From NCBI GenBank assembly GCA_030549495.1, contig JAUIRK010000014.1, forward strand, positions 434,001-498,000: a DNA stretch of 64,000 bases. Reading direction: 5' to 3'. Numbering within the stretch: position 1 is the first letter of the stretch; each line of letters starts with the position of its first letter. The position numbers and the translations under genes were made by a program. This document shows, piece after piece, positions 54,701 to 61,247 of this stretch. Below the pieces are notes generated by a model. It was not told the origin of the DNA, did not search any database, and saw only the letters and a program-made list of their open reading frames with translations. The DNA comes from Nectonema munidae (taxonomy: Eukaryota > Nematomorpha > Nectonematoida > Nectonematidae).

Positions 54701-55312
54701 TGTGTATTTCAATCAATGAATGTTTGTCTATATAAATAAAAAAGTTTTAAATTTGTTACATTTCGAATAAAAGCATTTCTTGATTTAACTTGCTTCATTG
54801 TTTATGCAAAAAAGATTTTAAATGAAATGAAAATAGGGAATTTAACGTTATAAAATTGAAATGTTATTTTAAAAACTCAATTACTTTAATTAAAATCAGT
54901 TAGTAATTTGAAAAAAGCAAGAATTAAAAAAAAAAATTAATTAAAATACCTTATATTGTTTAGAAATATAATAAATAAAATAGTTTCATCTTCCCAGCGT
55001 TATTTTAAAATAAATTTAATCAAAAGCAAGGAAAAGTGGGAAGAGATTTCAAATACAACTGTTACTAATTTGATAGAACATCTACATTGCTCTTCAATTA
55101 TGGGGGTTATATAAAAATTATAAGAATAATTGTTCTTACTTCAGGAAATCACTTCGACAAAACATCTTTCCTTCTCTGGTAAAGCAGCGATCAGAGAGTT
55201 GTGCTTTGCAGTCCCAACACTGGAGGCATTTCGCGTGCCAAGACTTTTCTAGAACATTATGGATGTATCGATCTAAAATTGGATTTTCGCATCCAAAGCA
55301 TTTAACCACCAT
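15500..55312 (-). CDS. Lim1: LIM-homeobox transcription factor of the Lhx1/5 class, five-exon gene
   Basis: Join of 55312-55140, 36350-36145, 30000-29726, 24276-24081 and 15792-15500, total 1143 nt, coding for 380 residues plus stop with no phase conflict. Order: LIM1 (Cys5-Asp55), LIM2 (Cys64-Asp118), acidic Ser-rich linker (about 127-171), homeodomain (about 173-232), then a Ser/Asn-rich tail ending SIW. This is the Lhx1/Lhx5/Lim1/lin-11 layout and length (about 400). In that class the protein is a nuclear DNA-binding regulator of head, nephric and interneuron development, and the LIM domains bind the LDB/Chip cofactor. All introns start GT and end AG. The exon 3 and exon 5 acceptors were chosen by phase and have poor pyrimidine tracts. 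A small extra exon in the linker or the tail cannot be excluded. Confidence 0.93.
15793..17174. other. Lim1 intron 4, 3' part
   Basis: AT-rich intron sequence with a CTAACTAAC-type simple stretch around 16580-16690. No other feature is recognised. Confidence 0.4.
17175..17346. mobile_element. Short hAT-type MITE
   Basis: The left end CACTGATCGATCCAGATGGGG and right end CATCCGCCACTG form imperfect inverted repeats of the CAGTGGCGGATCCAGA kind common in hAT MITEs. The flanks AGAGAAGG and AATCAAGG agree at only five of eight positions, so the copy is old. Confidence 0.5.
17443..17818. mobile_element. hAT-type MITE with CAGGGGT ends
   Basis: It starts CAGGGGTAGCCCTTGAATTC and ends GCAGACCCCTG, giving CAGGGGTnnGC terminal repeats typical of Charlie-like hAT elements. 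Near the right end TTGCGGCCTGC and GCGCCTCCAAGCTC resemble subterminal motifs of that group. The 8-bp flanks match at only four positions, so either it is old or the boundary is off by a base. Confidence 0.6.
18040..18093. mobile_element. Solo hAT-type end
   Basis: CATCTCTGAATCCGCCACTG is the same terminal motif as at 17335-17346. No opposite end was found to the left within a few hundred bases other than the elements listed, so this is a truncated copy. Confidence 0.4.
18094..22965. other. Lim1 intron 4, middle part
   Basis: No exon found. Two stretches are less AT-rich than the surroundings: 19706-20160, with CAATTACA homeodomain-type cores, and 21480-21980, with several AGATA/TTATC GATA-type cores. 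They are candidate regulatory islands only by composition. A TTATAACGAAAGG-like motif cluster at 18695-18780 resembles the ends of mariner MITEs. The open frames at 19706-19930 (minus) and 21471-21707 (plus) have no recognisable domain. Confidence 0.35.
22968..23080 (+). mobile_element. Solo hAT end (CAGGGGTTTCCAACC type)
   Basis: CAGGGGTTTCCAACCTTTTT is a near-canonical hAT (Charlie/Arthur-like) terminus, followed by CGCACTCCTTTGGTGATTTC. No matching inverted end was found before 24 kb, so the element is truncated or too decayed at the other side. Confidence 0.55.
24081..24276 (-). CDS. Lim1: Lim1 exon 4: homeodomain helix 3 and RRH-like segment
   Basis: Residues 219-283. It opens [20 protein letters not shown] (recognition helix; Asn223 is homeodomain position 51), then [18 protein letters not shown], the conserved block that follows the homeodomain in Lhx1/5. 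It ends in an acidic [13 protein letters not shown] stretch and EFAYYQ. The acceptor is TTTTTTTAG at 24277, the donor G/GTAAAC at 24080. It was too fragmented to show as a long open frame because the frame starts without ATG. Confidence 0.93.
24825..24990 (-). mobile_element. tRNA-derived SINE, copy on minus strand
   Basis: On the minus strand it has the B-box GGTTCGATCC (24947-24938), then TTCTTTGCTTATAGTTCGAG and GTGCCTTATCGATGAAAACT. The same order is found in the SINE at 29.5 kb on the plus strand. It lies in Lim1 intron 3, in the same orientation as the gene. Confidence 0.7.
24991..28000. other. Lim1 intron 3, upper AT-rich part
   Basis: No exon recognised. An imperfect inverted repeat (TTCACAAATACACGA near 26107 and its counterpart TTGTGTATTCGTGAA near 26205) encloses about 85 bp and may be a small MITE. 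T-rich low-complexity sequence at 26346-26480 yields meaningless open frames. Confidence 0.35.
28004..28395 (-). other. GC-richer island in intron 3, possible retrocopy or exon, unidentified
   Basis: About 390 bp stand out by base composition. On the minus strand two overlapping frames read very basic peptides: 28395-28177 with [11 protein letters not shown] and [12 protein letters not shown], and 28258-28004 ending [14 protein letters not shown]. Either could be a remnant of a lysine-rich gene inserted as a retrocopy. I checked by eye against histones and common ribosomal proteins and could not match it. It could also be a conserved non-coding block of Lim1. Confidence 0.3.
29001..29442. mobile_element. 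Possible hAT-type MITE
   Basis: CAGTAGCGTAGCGAGG at 29001 and GGCTACACCACTG ending at 29442 form imperfect inverted ends of the CAGTGGCGTAGC type. Flanking octamers do not match, so the boundaries are uncertain. Confidence 0.4.
29490..29645 (+). mobile_element. tRNA-derived SINE, plus strand
   Basis: The B-box GGGTTCGATCCC lies at 29548-29559, preceded by a degenerate A-box region. The family body TCTCATAGTTCGATACAAGC and TGCCTTCTCGATGAAAACAC follows. It lies only about 80 bp from the donor of Lim1 exon 3, in antisense orientation to the gene. Confidence 0.7.
29726..30000 (-). CDS. Lim1: Lim1 exon 3: acidic linker and most of the homeodomain
   Basis: Residues 127-218. It begins [17 protein letters not shown], an Asp/Glu-rich linker, then [20 protein letters not shown] and [20 protein letters not shown], essentially the Lhx1/5 homeodomain, ending at VIQ. 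The donor CAA/GTAAGT at 29725 is strong and splits the homeodomain just before VWFQN, a conserved intron site in the class. The acceptor TTTTATAG at 30001 was picked because it keeps the frame from exon 2. The more pyrimidine-rich site near 30027 would give a stop after 16 codons if joined directly to exon 2. The ATG at 30019 belongs to intron under this model. Confidence 0.9.
30623..30902. mobile_element. hAT MITE with perfect 8-bp duplication
   Basis: The octamer ATCTGATC flanks the element at 30615-30622 and 30903-30910. The ends are CAGTGCCCGCGCTA and TAGCACGGGCTCTG, imperfect inverted repeats. The 280-bp interior has no coding capacity. A sister copy lies at 32337-32548. It is situated in Lim1 intron 2. 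Confidence 0.85.
30911..32336. other. Lim1 intron 2 sequence with microsatellites
   Basis: Contains (CA)n/(TA)n tracts at 31802-31830 and (CA)n at about 32025-32051. No exon recognised. Confidence 0.4.
32337..32548. mobile_element. Second copy of the CAGTGCCCG-type hAT MITE
   Basis: The right part CCCCAAAATAGATAGGTAGC followed by GCGGGCC matches the right end of the 30.6-kb copy, and GGGGGCTTCAAGAAGCAAAA near the left matches that copy's left subterminal region. Flanking octamers ACGCATCA (32329-32336) and ACGCATTA (32549-32556) agree at seven of eight positions. It is shorter and more diverged. Confidence 0.65.
32557..34328. other. Lim1 intron 2, middle part
   Basis: AT-rich. The open frame at 33583-33825 (minus) reads a Lys/Glu-rich segment ([19 protein letters not shown]) and a few Cys but matches nothing I know. 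No good splice signals make it a Lim1 exon. Confidence 0.35.
34337..34889. mobile_element. hAT non-autonomous element with perfect 8-bp duplication
   Basis: GTTGAGAA flanks it on both sides (34329-34336 and 34890-34897). It starts CAGGGCTAGGAATT and ends GACCGGCCCTG, an imperfect CAGGGCnGG terminal inverted repeat. The interior is 553 bp, AT-rich and non-coding. The clean duplication points to a fairly young copy. It lies in Lim1 intron 2. Confidence 0.85.
34898..36144. other. Lim1 intron 2, 5' part
   Basis: No repeat or exon recognised. It runs up to the donor of exon 2. Confidence 0.4.
36145..36350 (-). CDS. Lim1: Lim1 exon 2: LIM domain 2
   Basis: Residues 58-126. The acceptor TATTTCAG precedes ACGCTACGC, and the donor is A/GTAAAA at 36144. 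Zinc ligands are C64-x2-C67-x18-H86-x2-C89-x2-C92-x2-C95-x19-C115-x2-D118. The stretch [20 protein letters not shown] is typical of Lhx1/5. It joins exon 1 in phase 2 and leaves one base for the next exon. Confidence 0.95.
36351..40075. other. Lim1 intron 1, 3' part
   Basis: AT-rich. ATC/ATCATC low-complexity sequence lies at 38440-38530. AAGGGCGCAACCAAAGAG at about 39318 looks like a transposon terminus without a partner. Open frames here (for example 37207-37536 minus, 38661-38891 plus) have no domain signature. Confidence 0.35.
40078..41290 (-). mobile_element. 5'-truncated CR1-like LINE, reverse-transcriptase 3' part
   Basis: On the minus strand it enters in reverse transcriptase with [18 protein letters not shown], then [23 protein letters not shown] (active-site DD) and [21 protein letters not shown] 160-residue open C-terminus follows (40614-40132) with [50 protein letters not shown] and FKNRLDIYW. 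All are CR1-group landmarks. The 3' tail is a TTATG/TATGT simple repeat (40078-40097). A few stops and frameshifts are present before 40614. Loss of the 5' half is normal for LINE insertions. It lies in Lim1 intron 1, sense to the gene. Confidence 0.85.
41291..41850. other. Lim1 intron 1 spacer between LINE and piggyBac relic
   Basis: No coding frame recognised. The left end of the piggyBac relic may lie here, but no TTAA-CCC terminus could be set. Confidence 0.35.
41850..42690 (+). pseudogene. piggyBac transposase relic, C-terminal half
   Basis: On the plus strand, over several frames: [13 protein letters not shown] and KYKFGI (cf. tvDEqL and KyGiK of piggyBac); [20 protein letters not shown] (about 41970-42030); [16 protein letters not shown], the DNFFTS catalytic-core block; [16 protein letters not shown] (about 42330-42380); then after a frame change [20 protein letters not shown]. 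At the end [18 protein letters not shown] (about 42610-42660) is the terminal Cys-rich zinc-binding finger. The full piggyBac order is kept, with at least four frameshifts or stops. It differs in sequence from the fragments at 5.5 kb and 63.4 kb, so it came from another lineage. Confidence 0.75.
42700..50450. other. Lim1 intron 1, middle part
   Basis: Nearly 8 kb with no exon or transposase motif recognised on either strand. 43140-44030 is less AT-rich and holds an Asn/Gln-rich frame (43809-44024) without a domain. 46020-46340 is also less AT-rich, with CpG-bearing and repeated GCATAAATCGCA-like words, a possible regulatory island. A (TA)n microsatellite lies at 49327-49346. Confidence 0.3.
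50458..51270. mobile_element. Possible MITE with GTTCGAAAACCGAG-type ends
   Basis: Near 50505-50540 lies GAAAACCGATTTGGTCGAAT followed by ACCGAAACA. Near 51190-51250 lie GGTCGAAAACCGAATTGTAC and GACGTTCGAAAACCGAGATT. Repeated TTCG-AAAACCGA words at both sides suggest the iterated ends of one element about 0.8 kb long, but orientation and boundaries are not settled and no target duplication was found. Confidence 0.4.
51271..54160. other. Lim1 intron 1, 5' part
   Basis: AT-rich, no exon recognised. The frame at 53499-53717 (minus) shows no domain. Confidence 0.35.
54165..54310 (+). repeat. Dispersed repeat, copy 1
   Basis: Shares an ordered series of words with 56055-56265, including CCATCTCCCACATTAAAA, ATCAAAAATTTGAAATAAAG and GAACATCCAAAAT. 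Same orientation. Nature unknown, likely a transposon remnant. Confidence 0.55.
54311..55139. other. Lim1 intron 1 beside exon 1
   Basis: AT-rich sequence just past the exon 1 donor. No feature recognised. Confidence 0.4.
55140..55312 (-). CDS. Lim1: Lim1 exon 1: LIM domain 1
   Basis: Codes for residues 1-57 plus two bases. ATG at 55312-55310 opens [16 protein letters not shown], the start seen in Lhx1 proteins, so the start is well supported. Zinc ligands fit a LIM finger exactly: C5-x2-C8-x17-H26-x2-C29-x2-C32-x2-C35-x16-C52-x2-D55. The donor is AA/GTAAGA at 55139. Untranslated 5' sequence must extend to higher coordinates, but no transcription start can be set. Confidence 0.95.
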
Positions 55313-56050
55313 TTGTCAAGATCTACTTATGTTTTCTTTATTAGCATAATTTTGTGCAATAAAATTATTTTCAGATAGTAGGGTTTTAATTTGCAGTCCA
55401 GTTACGATAAAACCACTAAGACAATAAGAATGAGTGTTTTATGCTCAGTTTCTCAACACTATCGTTGGCTAAGATAAAATGCGCCATCAAAGGTTGTACT
55501 TAGTCAACAACGAATGAGAGTGTTAGAACATATATAAGGGCTAATTTAATTCGTTAAATTTTCTGTCAATCACTTTTTTATTACCAATTAAAAATCATAT
55601 ATTTTGTTGATAAAAAGTCGATATTTTTGCAATGTGAAATGTACTGAATTCATTTTTTTTCTTTTACATAGTCTATGTAGGATGGAAACACTCTGTTCAC
55701 TTCTACTTTTACGACAGCAACAAAAATTGTGTATAGCATGTTTACTTTGTTTGTTTTTTGCGATAAGTTCGTCTTTTTACTTTAGCTAAAAAGTATTCCT
55801 TCTCTATTTATTTTAAATTTTGCTCACCATAAATTTTCATCGTTATTTTTAGATAAAAATCTTTCAACTTTCTTTTCTTAAAAATACCTTGAAAAGTGAA
55901 TTTTCATTACTTTTTTTGCAGAGATAATTTTTTTAGAGAATTTCTAACGATATTATAATTATTGAATCAAAATTTAATAAAATTTAATGATATTTATGTA
56001 AAACTACAAGCAGATATGGGTGTGCATGGGATGAAGAGGGGCTTTTTAAG
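55313..56050. other. Upstream region of Lim1
   Basis: Should contain the 5' untranslated region and core promoter of Lim1 (transcribed leftward). A TATATA word on the minus strand at about 55523-55530 lies some 210 bp before the ATG and could be a TATA box, but such words are frequent here. The plus-strand frame at 55604-55789 has no domain. Confidence 0.3.
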
Positions 56051-56054
56051 TTTA

Positions 56055-56265
56055 TTATGTATAAAATTTTACTATATTTATTTAGAAAATTTAAAATAGT
56101 TTTCCATTATTCATCTCCAACATTAAAAATTTTCATATATTATTTTTTTACCATATTTGAGATAATTGTGATATTTAAAATTTTGGGATAAATCAATGAA
56201 TATCAAAGAATTTGAAATAAATTGAACATCCAAAATCTTTTAACTTATTATACACTCTCAAATTA
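56055..56265 (+). repeat. Dispersed repeat, copy 2
   Basis: Longer counterpart of 54165-54310: CATCTCCAACATTAAAA, ATCAAAGAATTTGAAATAAA and TTGAACATCCAAAATCTTTT occur in the same order with extra sequence between them. Confidence 0.55.
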
Positions 56266-56403
56266 TGATACGAATTTAAACTTAGTTGTAAATAAACTTT
56301 TTTGTAGTATGATTTCAACTTGTATCAACAATGAATGGATTCATACACCAATGAAATTGCTGTAAAACGATTTTTCATTTCATTATGCAACTACTTCAAA
56401 TGA

Positions 56404-56610
56404 TTAAAACATATTTAGGATATTTAGTTTTTCAAATATTTTTGATAGGTGCATGTCTCTTTTTGAGTGAACAAATTTCTCTTCAAGTTCTGTTACACTC
56501 AACAAAGAGAGTGATTTCAGACGGTCACAAAGTGCAACAAAACGATGCAGACAATTACCTGTGGACAGCAACTTTACTTTAGTGTAATTCTTAACCGTCT
56601 CTTCACACAC
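56404..56610 (-). other. Unidentified frame abutting the satellite
   Basis: A 68-residue minus-strand frame (MCEETVKNYTKVKLLSTGNC, then LHRFVALCDRLKSLSLLS) has ordinary protein-like composition, unlike the low-complexity frames around it. It may be the end of a transposase or other multicopy gene whose start was displaced by the satellite. I do not recognise the family. Confidence 0.25.
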
Positions 56611-56629
56611 TTGGCGTAAGAGGTGATTG

Positions 56630-57366
56630 AAAAATTAGGGTTTGCCCGGTTCAGAAAAATTAGGGTTTGCCCGGTTCGGAAAAATTAGGGTTTGCCCGGT
56701 TCGGAAAATTTAGGGTTTGCCCGGTTCGGAAAAATTAGGGTTTGCCCGGTTCGGAAAAATTAGGGTTTGCCCGGTCCGGAAAAATTAGGGTTTGCCCGGT
56801 CCGGAAAAATTAGGGTTTGCCCGGTCCGGAAAAATTAGGGTTTGCCCGGTTCGGAAAAATTAGGGTTTGCCCGGTTCGGAAAAATTAGGGTTTGCCCGGT
56901 TCGGAAAAATTAGGGTTTGCCCGGTTCGGAAAAAATTAGGGTTTGCCCGGTTCGGAAAAATTAGGGTTTGCCCGGTTCGGAAAAAATTAGGGTTTGCCCG
57001 GTTCGGAAAAATTAGGGTTTGCCCGGTTCGGAAAAATTAGGGTTTGCCCGGTTCGGAAAAATTAGGGTTTGCCCGGTCCGGAAAAATTAGGGTTTGCCCG
57101 GTTCGGAAAAATTAGGGTTTGCCCGGTCCGGAAAAATTAGGGTTTGCCCGGTTCGGAAAAATTAGGGTTTGCCCGGTTCGGAAAAATTAGGGTTTGCCCG
57201 GTTCGGAAAAATTAGGGTTTGCCCGGTTCGGAAAAATTAGGGTTTGCCCGGTTCGGAAAAATTAGGGTTTGCCCGGTTCGGAAAAATTAGGGTTTGCCCG
57301 GTTCGGAAAAATTAGGGTTTGCCCGGTTCGGAAAAATTAGGGTTTGCCCGGTTCGGAAAAATTAGA
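56630..57366. repeat. 25-bp satellite, about 29 copies
   Basis: Head-to-tail units of 25 bp containing TTAGGGTTTGCCCGG followed by TTCGGAAAAA. Variation is slight: a TCCGG variant in several units, two or more 26-bp units with an extra A, and single base changes in the first units. Each unit carries at least two CpG, so the array is a 0.7-kb CpG-dense block in an otherwise AT-rich region, 1.3 kb upstream of the Lim1 ATG. The last unit decays into ATTAGAATCGCCCAGGATCG. Uniformity implies recent expansion or ongoing homogenisation. Confidence 0.97.
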
Positions 57367-57369
57367 ATC

Positions 57370-58490
57370 GCCCAGGATCGGCATTAAAGATAGGTACAGA
57401 ACTGGATGGTTGAGTCATTCTCAAAGTGTGAGAGTTCTTTAGGAAAAAAGTGTGCTTATATTTCTCCGTTTCTTTTTAATTGATATACATCTGATTTGAT
57501 TAAATAGTTTATAAGCTGTCCTGGCTGGCCTGAGTTCGCTATCCCTTAATTGCTTCTCTGTATAGGAAAATAAACTTGAAAACTTTGAATCCATTAGAAC
57601 TTTGATCTCAGAAAATAACTATCCGTCCGCATGTGATGTACCTAAGGGACCAGGTGTACTTTCCTTGCAAAGGATTGTATGTAAAGAACATGATGATGAA
57701 AAATCGATAAGTTCATGCAAAGAAAAGCTTTCGCTACCGAACTATTATCGATCGTTTATGTTCTGTTTGCTGTGTCAATAAATGTGATGGAATAGTAAAA
57801 TTGTGAATGCGCGCGCCTATCTATATGAATACTGCACAACATACGAACAAGGTCTCCAGTATCAAAAAAGTTGATACTTCTACAAAAAATTTGGTCTTTT
57901 TCCTCCAGATGTCTCTGCATGTACTTCTAAGCCGCCTTAACTCATTCCTCAACTTAACTTCTCTACTTCCTTTCCTCATTAATGTCTTTCTTTCCCTTTT
58001 TCTTCGTCATCATTTGATCATTGCGGGTAAAGCATTTTGATTATAACGTGCACAGCACACTTACTTCAACTACCTTCATTTTTTCTCGTAAACACGCTTA
58101 TAGATTCTTCTTAAAGGTGGATTACTCTCCCTCAATGTATTTGGTTAACTGATTTTGGTATTTATTAGTGGTGTGAGAATTCTATATTTTAATCTACCGG
58201 TGCCGATGCTAACCAGATGGCGACGCTTTTGACCTTGAAATGTCAGTATAAGAGTAATAACTGTCCGACAATTTTAAACTTTTTCAATTTTGATGCGCTG
58301 ATGACGAAAAATTCGAAAACTTTCCATGACGTCACAATTTTTGTTAAATTTGAATTTGAAAAATATCATATGTACTGTTATTTTATTCAAAAGTTTAAAA
58401 AACTAGGGAAGTAAAAATTGATTCATTCATGGAAAACAAGATAAAATGGTAAGTTTTTAAGCCCTGCTATTTCTTTTATATGAAGTTTCT
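57370..58490. other. Spacer right of the satellite
   Basis: Mixed-composition sequence. Frames at 57807-58040 and 58217-58414 (plus) have no domain. A TGACGTCA palindrome (CRE-type word) is at about 58327-58334. No gene recognised. Confidence 0.35.
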
Positions 58491-58494
58491 GGGA

Positions 58495-60224
58495 GCTCTC
58501 TTTTTAGGTTCCAACAGAAATCAGTTAACATAACTGGGCTTCATTTTCCTTTGTATCTAGTTTCCATCATGCAAATTCGCTGATGGAACCTTTCTCCCTG
58601 TTCATCACTCACATCTGCTGCGTTTTTGGGAAAAAAGGATAGGTGCGAGTACAAGAAATCTAATTTCAAGAACATTTTACATCCTAGTTTGTGGTAGGAA
58701 TGAATTTAGCTTTCAACGAAGATTTCCCTCTGAGCTTGATGTTTCCCTAAAAGGCCATTGCAAACATTTTTGAACGAAACCCAGGCATTCAGCTCCTTTT
58801 CATCCATTTGTAATTCAAAATGTTGATCAAAAAATAGTTTGCATATTTGAAGGAATAATCTTTGATTTTCGCATCACTTATTTTTGGGAAAAGTTTTTTC
58901 AGGTACAAAAAACAGGGCTTTTAATGATCAAGTGCCTTTGTGAATTGCTTTATCAGCCCTAGCTTTATATGCAAAGGTGGTAAAATAACATTTTCTTTTT
59001 TAACTAGCGGTTGATTTATAACATTACAAGATCTCAGGATAATGCAATCCCTCGGTGGCCATTCTGTACGAACATAATGTTCGGCTCGGCTATCCCATTT
59101 GCACAGGAAGCACATAAATTTAGTATAACCTGTTTGAACCATTCAAAATTGCAACTACTTTTAAGTAAAATATATATATTCTTCAATATTCAGCGCAAAT
59201 GAGCCATTCGTGATCTGAATAATTGATTTTTTTTCAAAATGAAAGCCAAATTTTCGTAAGTTTCTCTTAAAATGATAGAATCTGCTATAGGAACTGAAGG
59301 CAGTTTGTTTCCTATGTGTAACAAAACTGCCTTTATACTATAAAGAAAGCCATCGATGAACAACATCCATTCTGTGGCCTCATACTTTATTTCGAGAGCG
59401 TTGAATAGCCCCGCAATGTTGTTACAAAATGTTAAATTGTTCTCTAAAGAAAAAAACTTCTCCAAGTCTTCAGAGCGCTTTTTGAATGCCGTCACGCGAA
59501 CATCACTTTCAACTAAATTCCATTCTTGAAGTCTAGAAGCGAGAAGCTGACTAGACTCTTTGGTAAGTTTAAGGTCCCGAACAAGCTCACAAAGGCGAGC
59601 TTGATTGACAAATAAAGGTTTTTTCGGAACAAGCTGGGGCTGAGAAGGTGATATCTTGTGTTTCAGAATCATCAATTGAGTCATCGCTTTCAGAAGAGAA
59701 CATTAGTGGTGGATTAGGTACTGGTATATGTTCCAAATGGGGTACCGGTCTTACGGCTGAATCCAAATTAAGGTACACTAATCTTTTCTTTCCTTTTTTG
59801 TTGCAACCTATATAAAAAAAATAATTTGTTTTTAATTAAAAGCAACATAAACTAGGAAATCATAAAAACTAAGCATCATATTAGTGATGCAAAAGTAACA
59901 ATCTGTAGAATGATCCTTAGGTTCACGCCATATCATCGATACGTCAAAGCCTAAACATTTTCCTTTACCACAAACCCATGAGGATAGAGCACTCGAGCAT
60001 TTAACGAAGCAGATGTGAGGAGCCCAGTTTTTATCCTGATCTTCGACTTCACACCCAAAATAACTTTTATATAGCCTTTTAACTCTCTGAGTGAATCTCC
60101 TCTTGTATTTATTGAGAGTTAGCTCCCCGCAAATGAAACAAAATTTATCAGCTGAATTTTTACAATTCTTTGTGGCGTGTAGTACTTCGCAAATCAGCCA
60201 TTTACGCAGAACGAAAAAAACCAT
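58495..60224 (-). pseudogene. Degenerate copy of a multicopy arthropod protein family of unknown function
   Basis: Minus strand. An N-terminal exon-like piece (60224-59870) has CFICGELTLNKYKRR, then YFGCEVEDQDKNWAPHICF and MIWREPKDHSTDCYFCI, a Cys-rich putative zinc-binding region. After a probable short intron (acceptor TATATAG near 59813) come LVYLNLDSAVRPVPHLEHIP, an acidic stretch, and LVRDLKLTKESSQLLASRLQ. Next are EWMLFIDGFLYSIKAVLLHI and ILPPLHIKLGLIKQFTKALD (58921-59142). At the end DEQGERFHQRICMMETRYKG (about 58570-58630) and a CW near 58520 are visible. I recall this order from many near-identical proteins across insects and crustaceans, which behaves like a mobile family. It is broken in several places and looks old. 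Function is not known to me. Confidence 0.7.
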
Positions 60225-61096
60225 TATGATTTTCGTATTCTACACAAAATTTCGCATCGGAAAATGATAATCTGGTTGCCGTATTTTTTTTCATCGTCGT
60301 TCAGTCATTCGCTTTGTTTTGACAAGCAATACTTGTTTACATATTAATATTAGTTAAAGAAAAATTTAGAAATGAAATAAAATAACAGATAAGACATATT
60401 GTCAAAAAATAAAACAACGCGATAAAACTTTTAAAGCTTTTCTCCTGTGTCAGTGCTAGTTTATTTATTCTATGCGTGAATAAATTTCACTCCATACCCA
60501 AAAAGTGTTTTGCTTTCAATAGAAAAAATTGAATTTATATATAAAATCAAAGATCAACGTAGGAGTCACATAGACAAAAAATATATATGCAATAAAGAAT
60601 TTTATAATTGGATTGAGTGTAAACAAAGGGAGGCCAGCTCTATCGAGATATAGTTTTTTTAATGGGGCTGAGAGAACGCATTGTTCCCTAAAACTAAAAA
60701 AATACTCTCCACGAACCACTTGTTTATTAGTAAAGTAAAAAGTAAATTCATGTACAAACATAGATTCAAATTGGATAAAGAGATCATTTCTCCAAATATT
60801 GACAATGAAGCAGTTTAAATGGTAGAAAATTTAACTTTCTAGGAATAATAATAATTGGCAATAAACTTGACAGGAAATCTCAAATTAATTCAGTTGTGGT
60901 AAAACTTAATTATTCGCTCTCTCTCTTTTACGTTTCTATATACCGCAGAGTTTTTTTCGGAATTTTTTATTTAAATTAATTTGTTTTAGAATACTTGCAC
61001 ATTGAAATTTGTGTTTGGAGAACGAGAGAAATTTCAAACTTTCAAATAAAACTTCTAATAAAACAGGTACTTTGTTTTTTTTTATGTTTTTGTATA
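60225..61096. other. Intergenic, no feature seen
   Basis: AT-rich sequence upstream of the degenerate family copy. The frame at 60516-60761 (minus) shows no domain. Confidence 0.35.
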
Positions 61097-61105
61097 CATG
61101 TTGCC

Positions 61106-61238
61106 GGTAATGTTGCACTGTCCGTGCATCGACAAACGTCTTTCCTATGCAATTGGCTTTTTATCGATGCCACGGTATAATCCGTGCATCGATAAAAAGC
61201 CAAGGAAAGACGTTTATCGATGCACGGACAGTGCAACC
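61106..61238. mobile_element. Palindromic MITE (hairpin) with 9-bp direct repeat
   Basis: Two arms of about 60 bp are nearly perfect reverse complements. The left arm runs TGCACTGTCCGTGCATCGA to TTTTTATCGATGCCACGG; the right arm runs CCGTGCATCGATAAAAAGCC to ATCGATGCACGGACAGTGCA. The loop is TATAAT and the left arm has a few extra bases. CATGTTGCC flanks it at 61097-61105 and 61239-61247. Fold-back shape plus a 9-bp duplication suits a small Mutator-like or foldback MITE. The two frames across it are mirror shadows. Confidence 0.8.
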
Positions 61239-61247
61239 CATGTTGCC

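Noticed and set aside
56630-57366. CRISPR-like array or true telomeric tract
   Set aside because: Units are contiguous without spacers and the repeat is 25 bp, not a simple TTAGG or TTAGGG run. It is an internal satellite.
60995-61236. Two opposing frames across 61.0-61.2 kb
   Set aside because: They mirror each other through the palindrome and have no protein signature.
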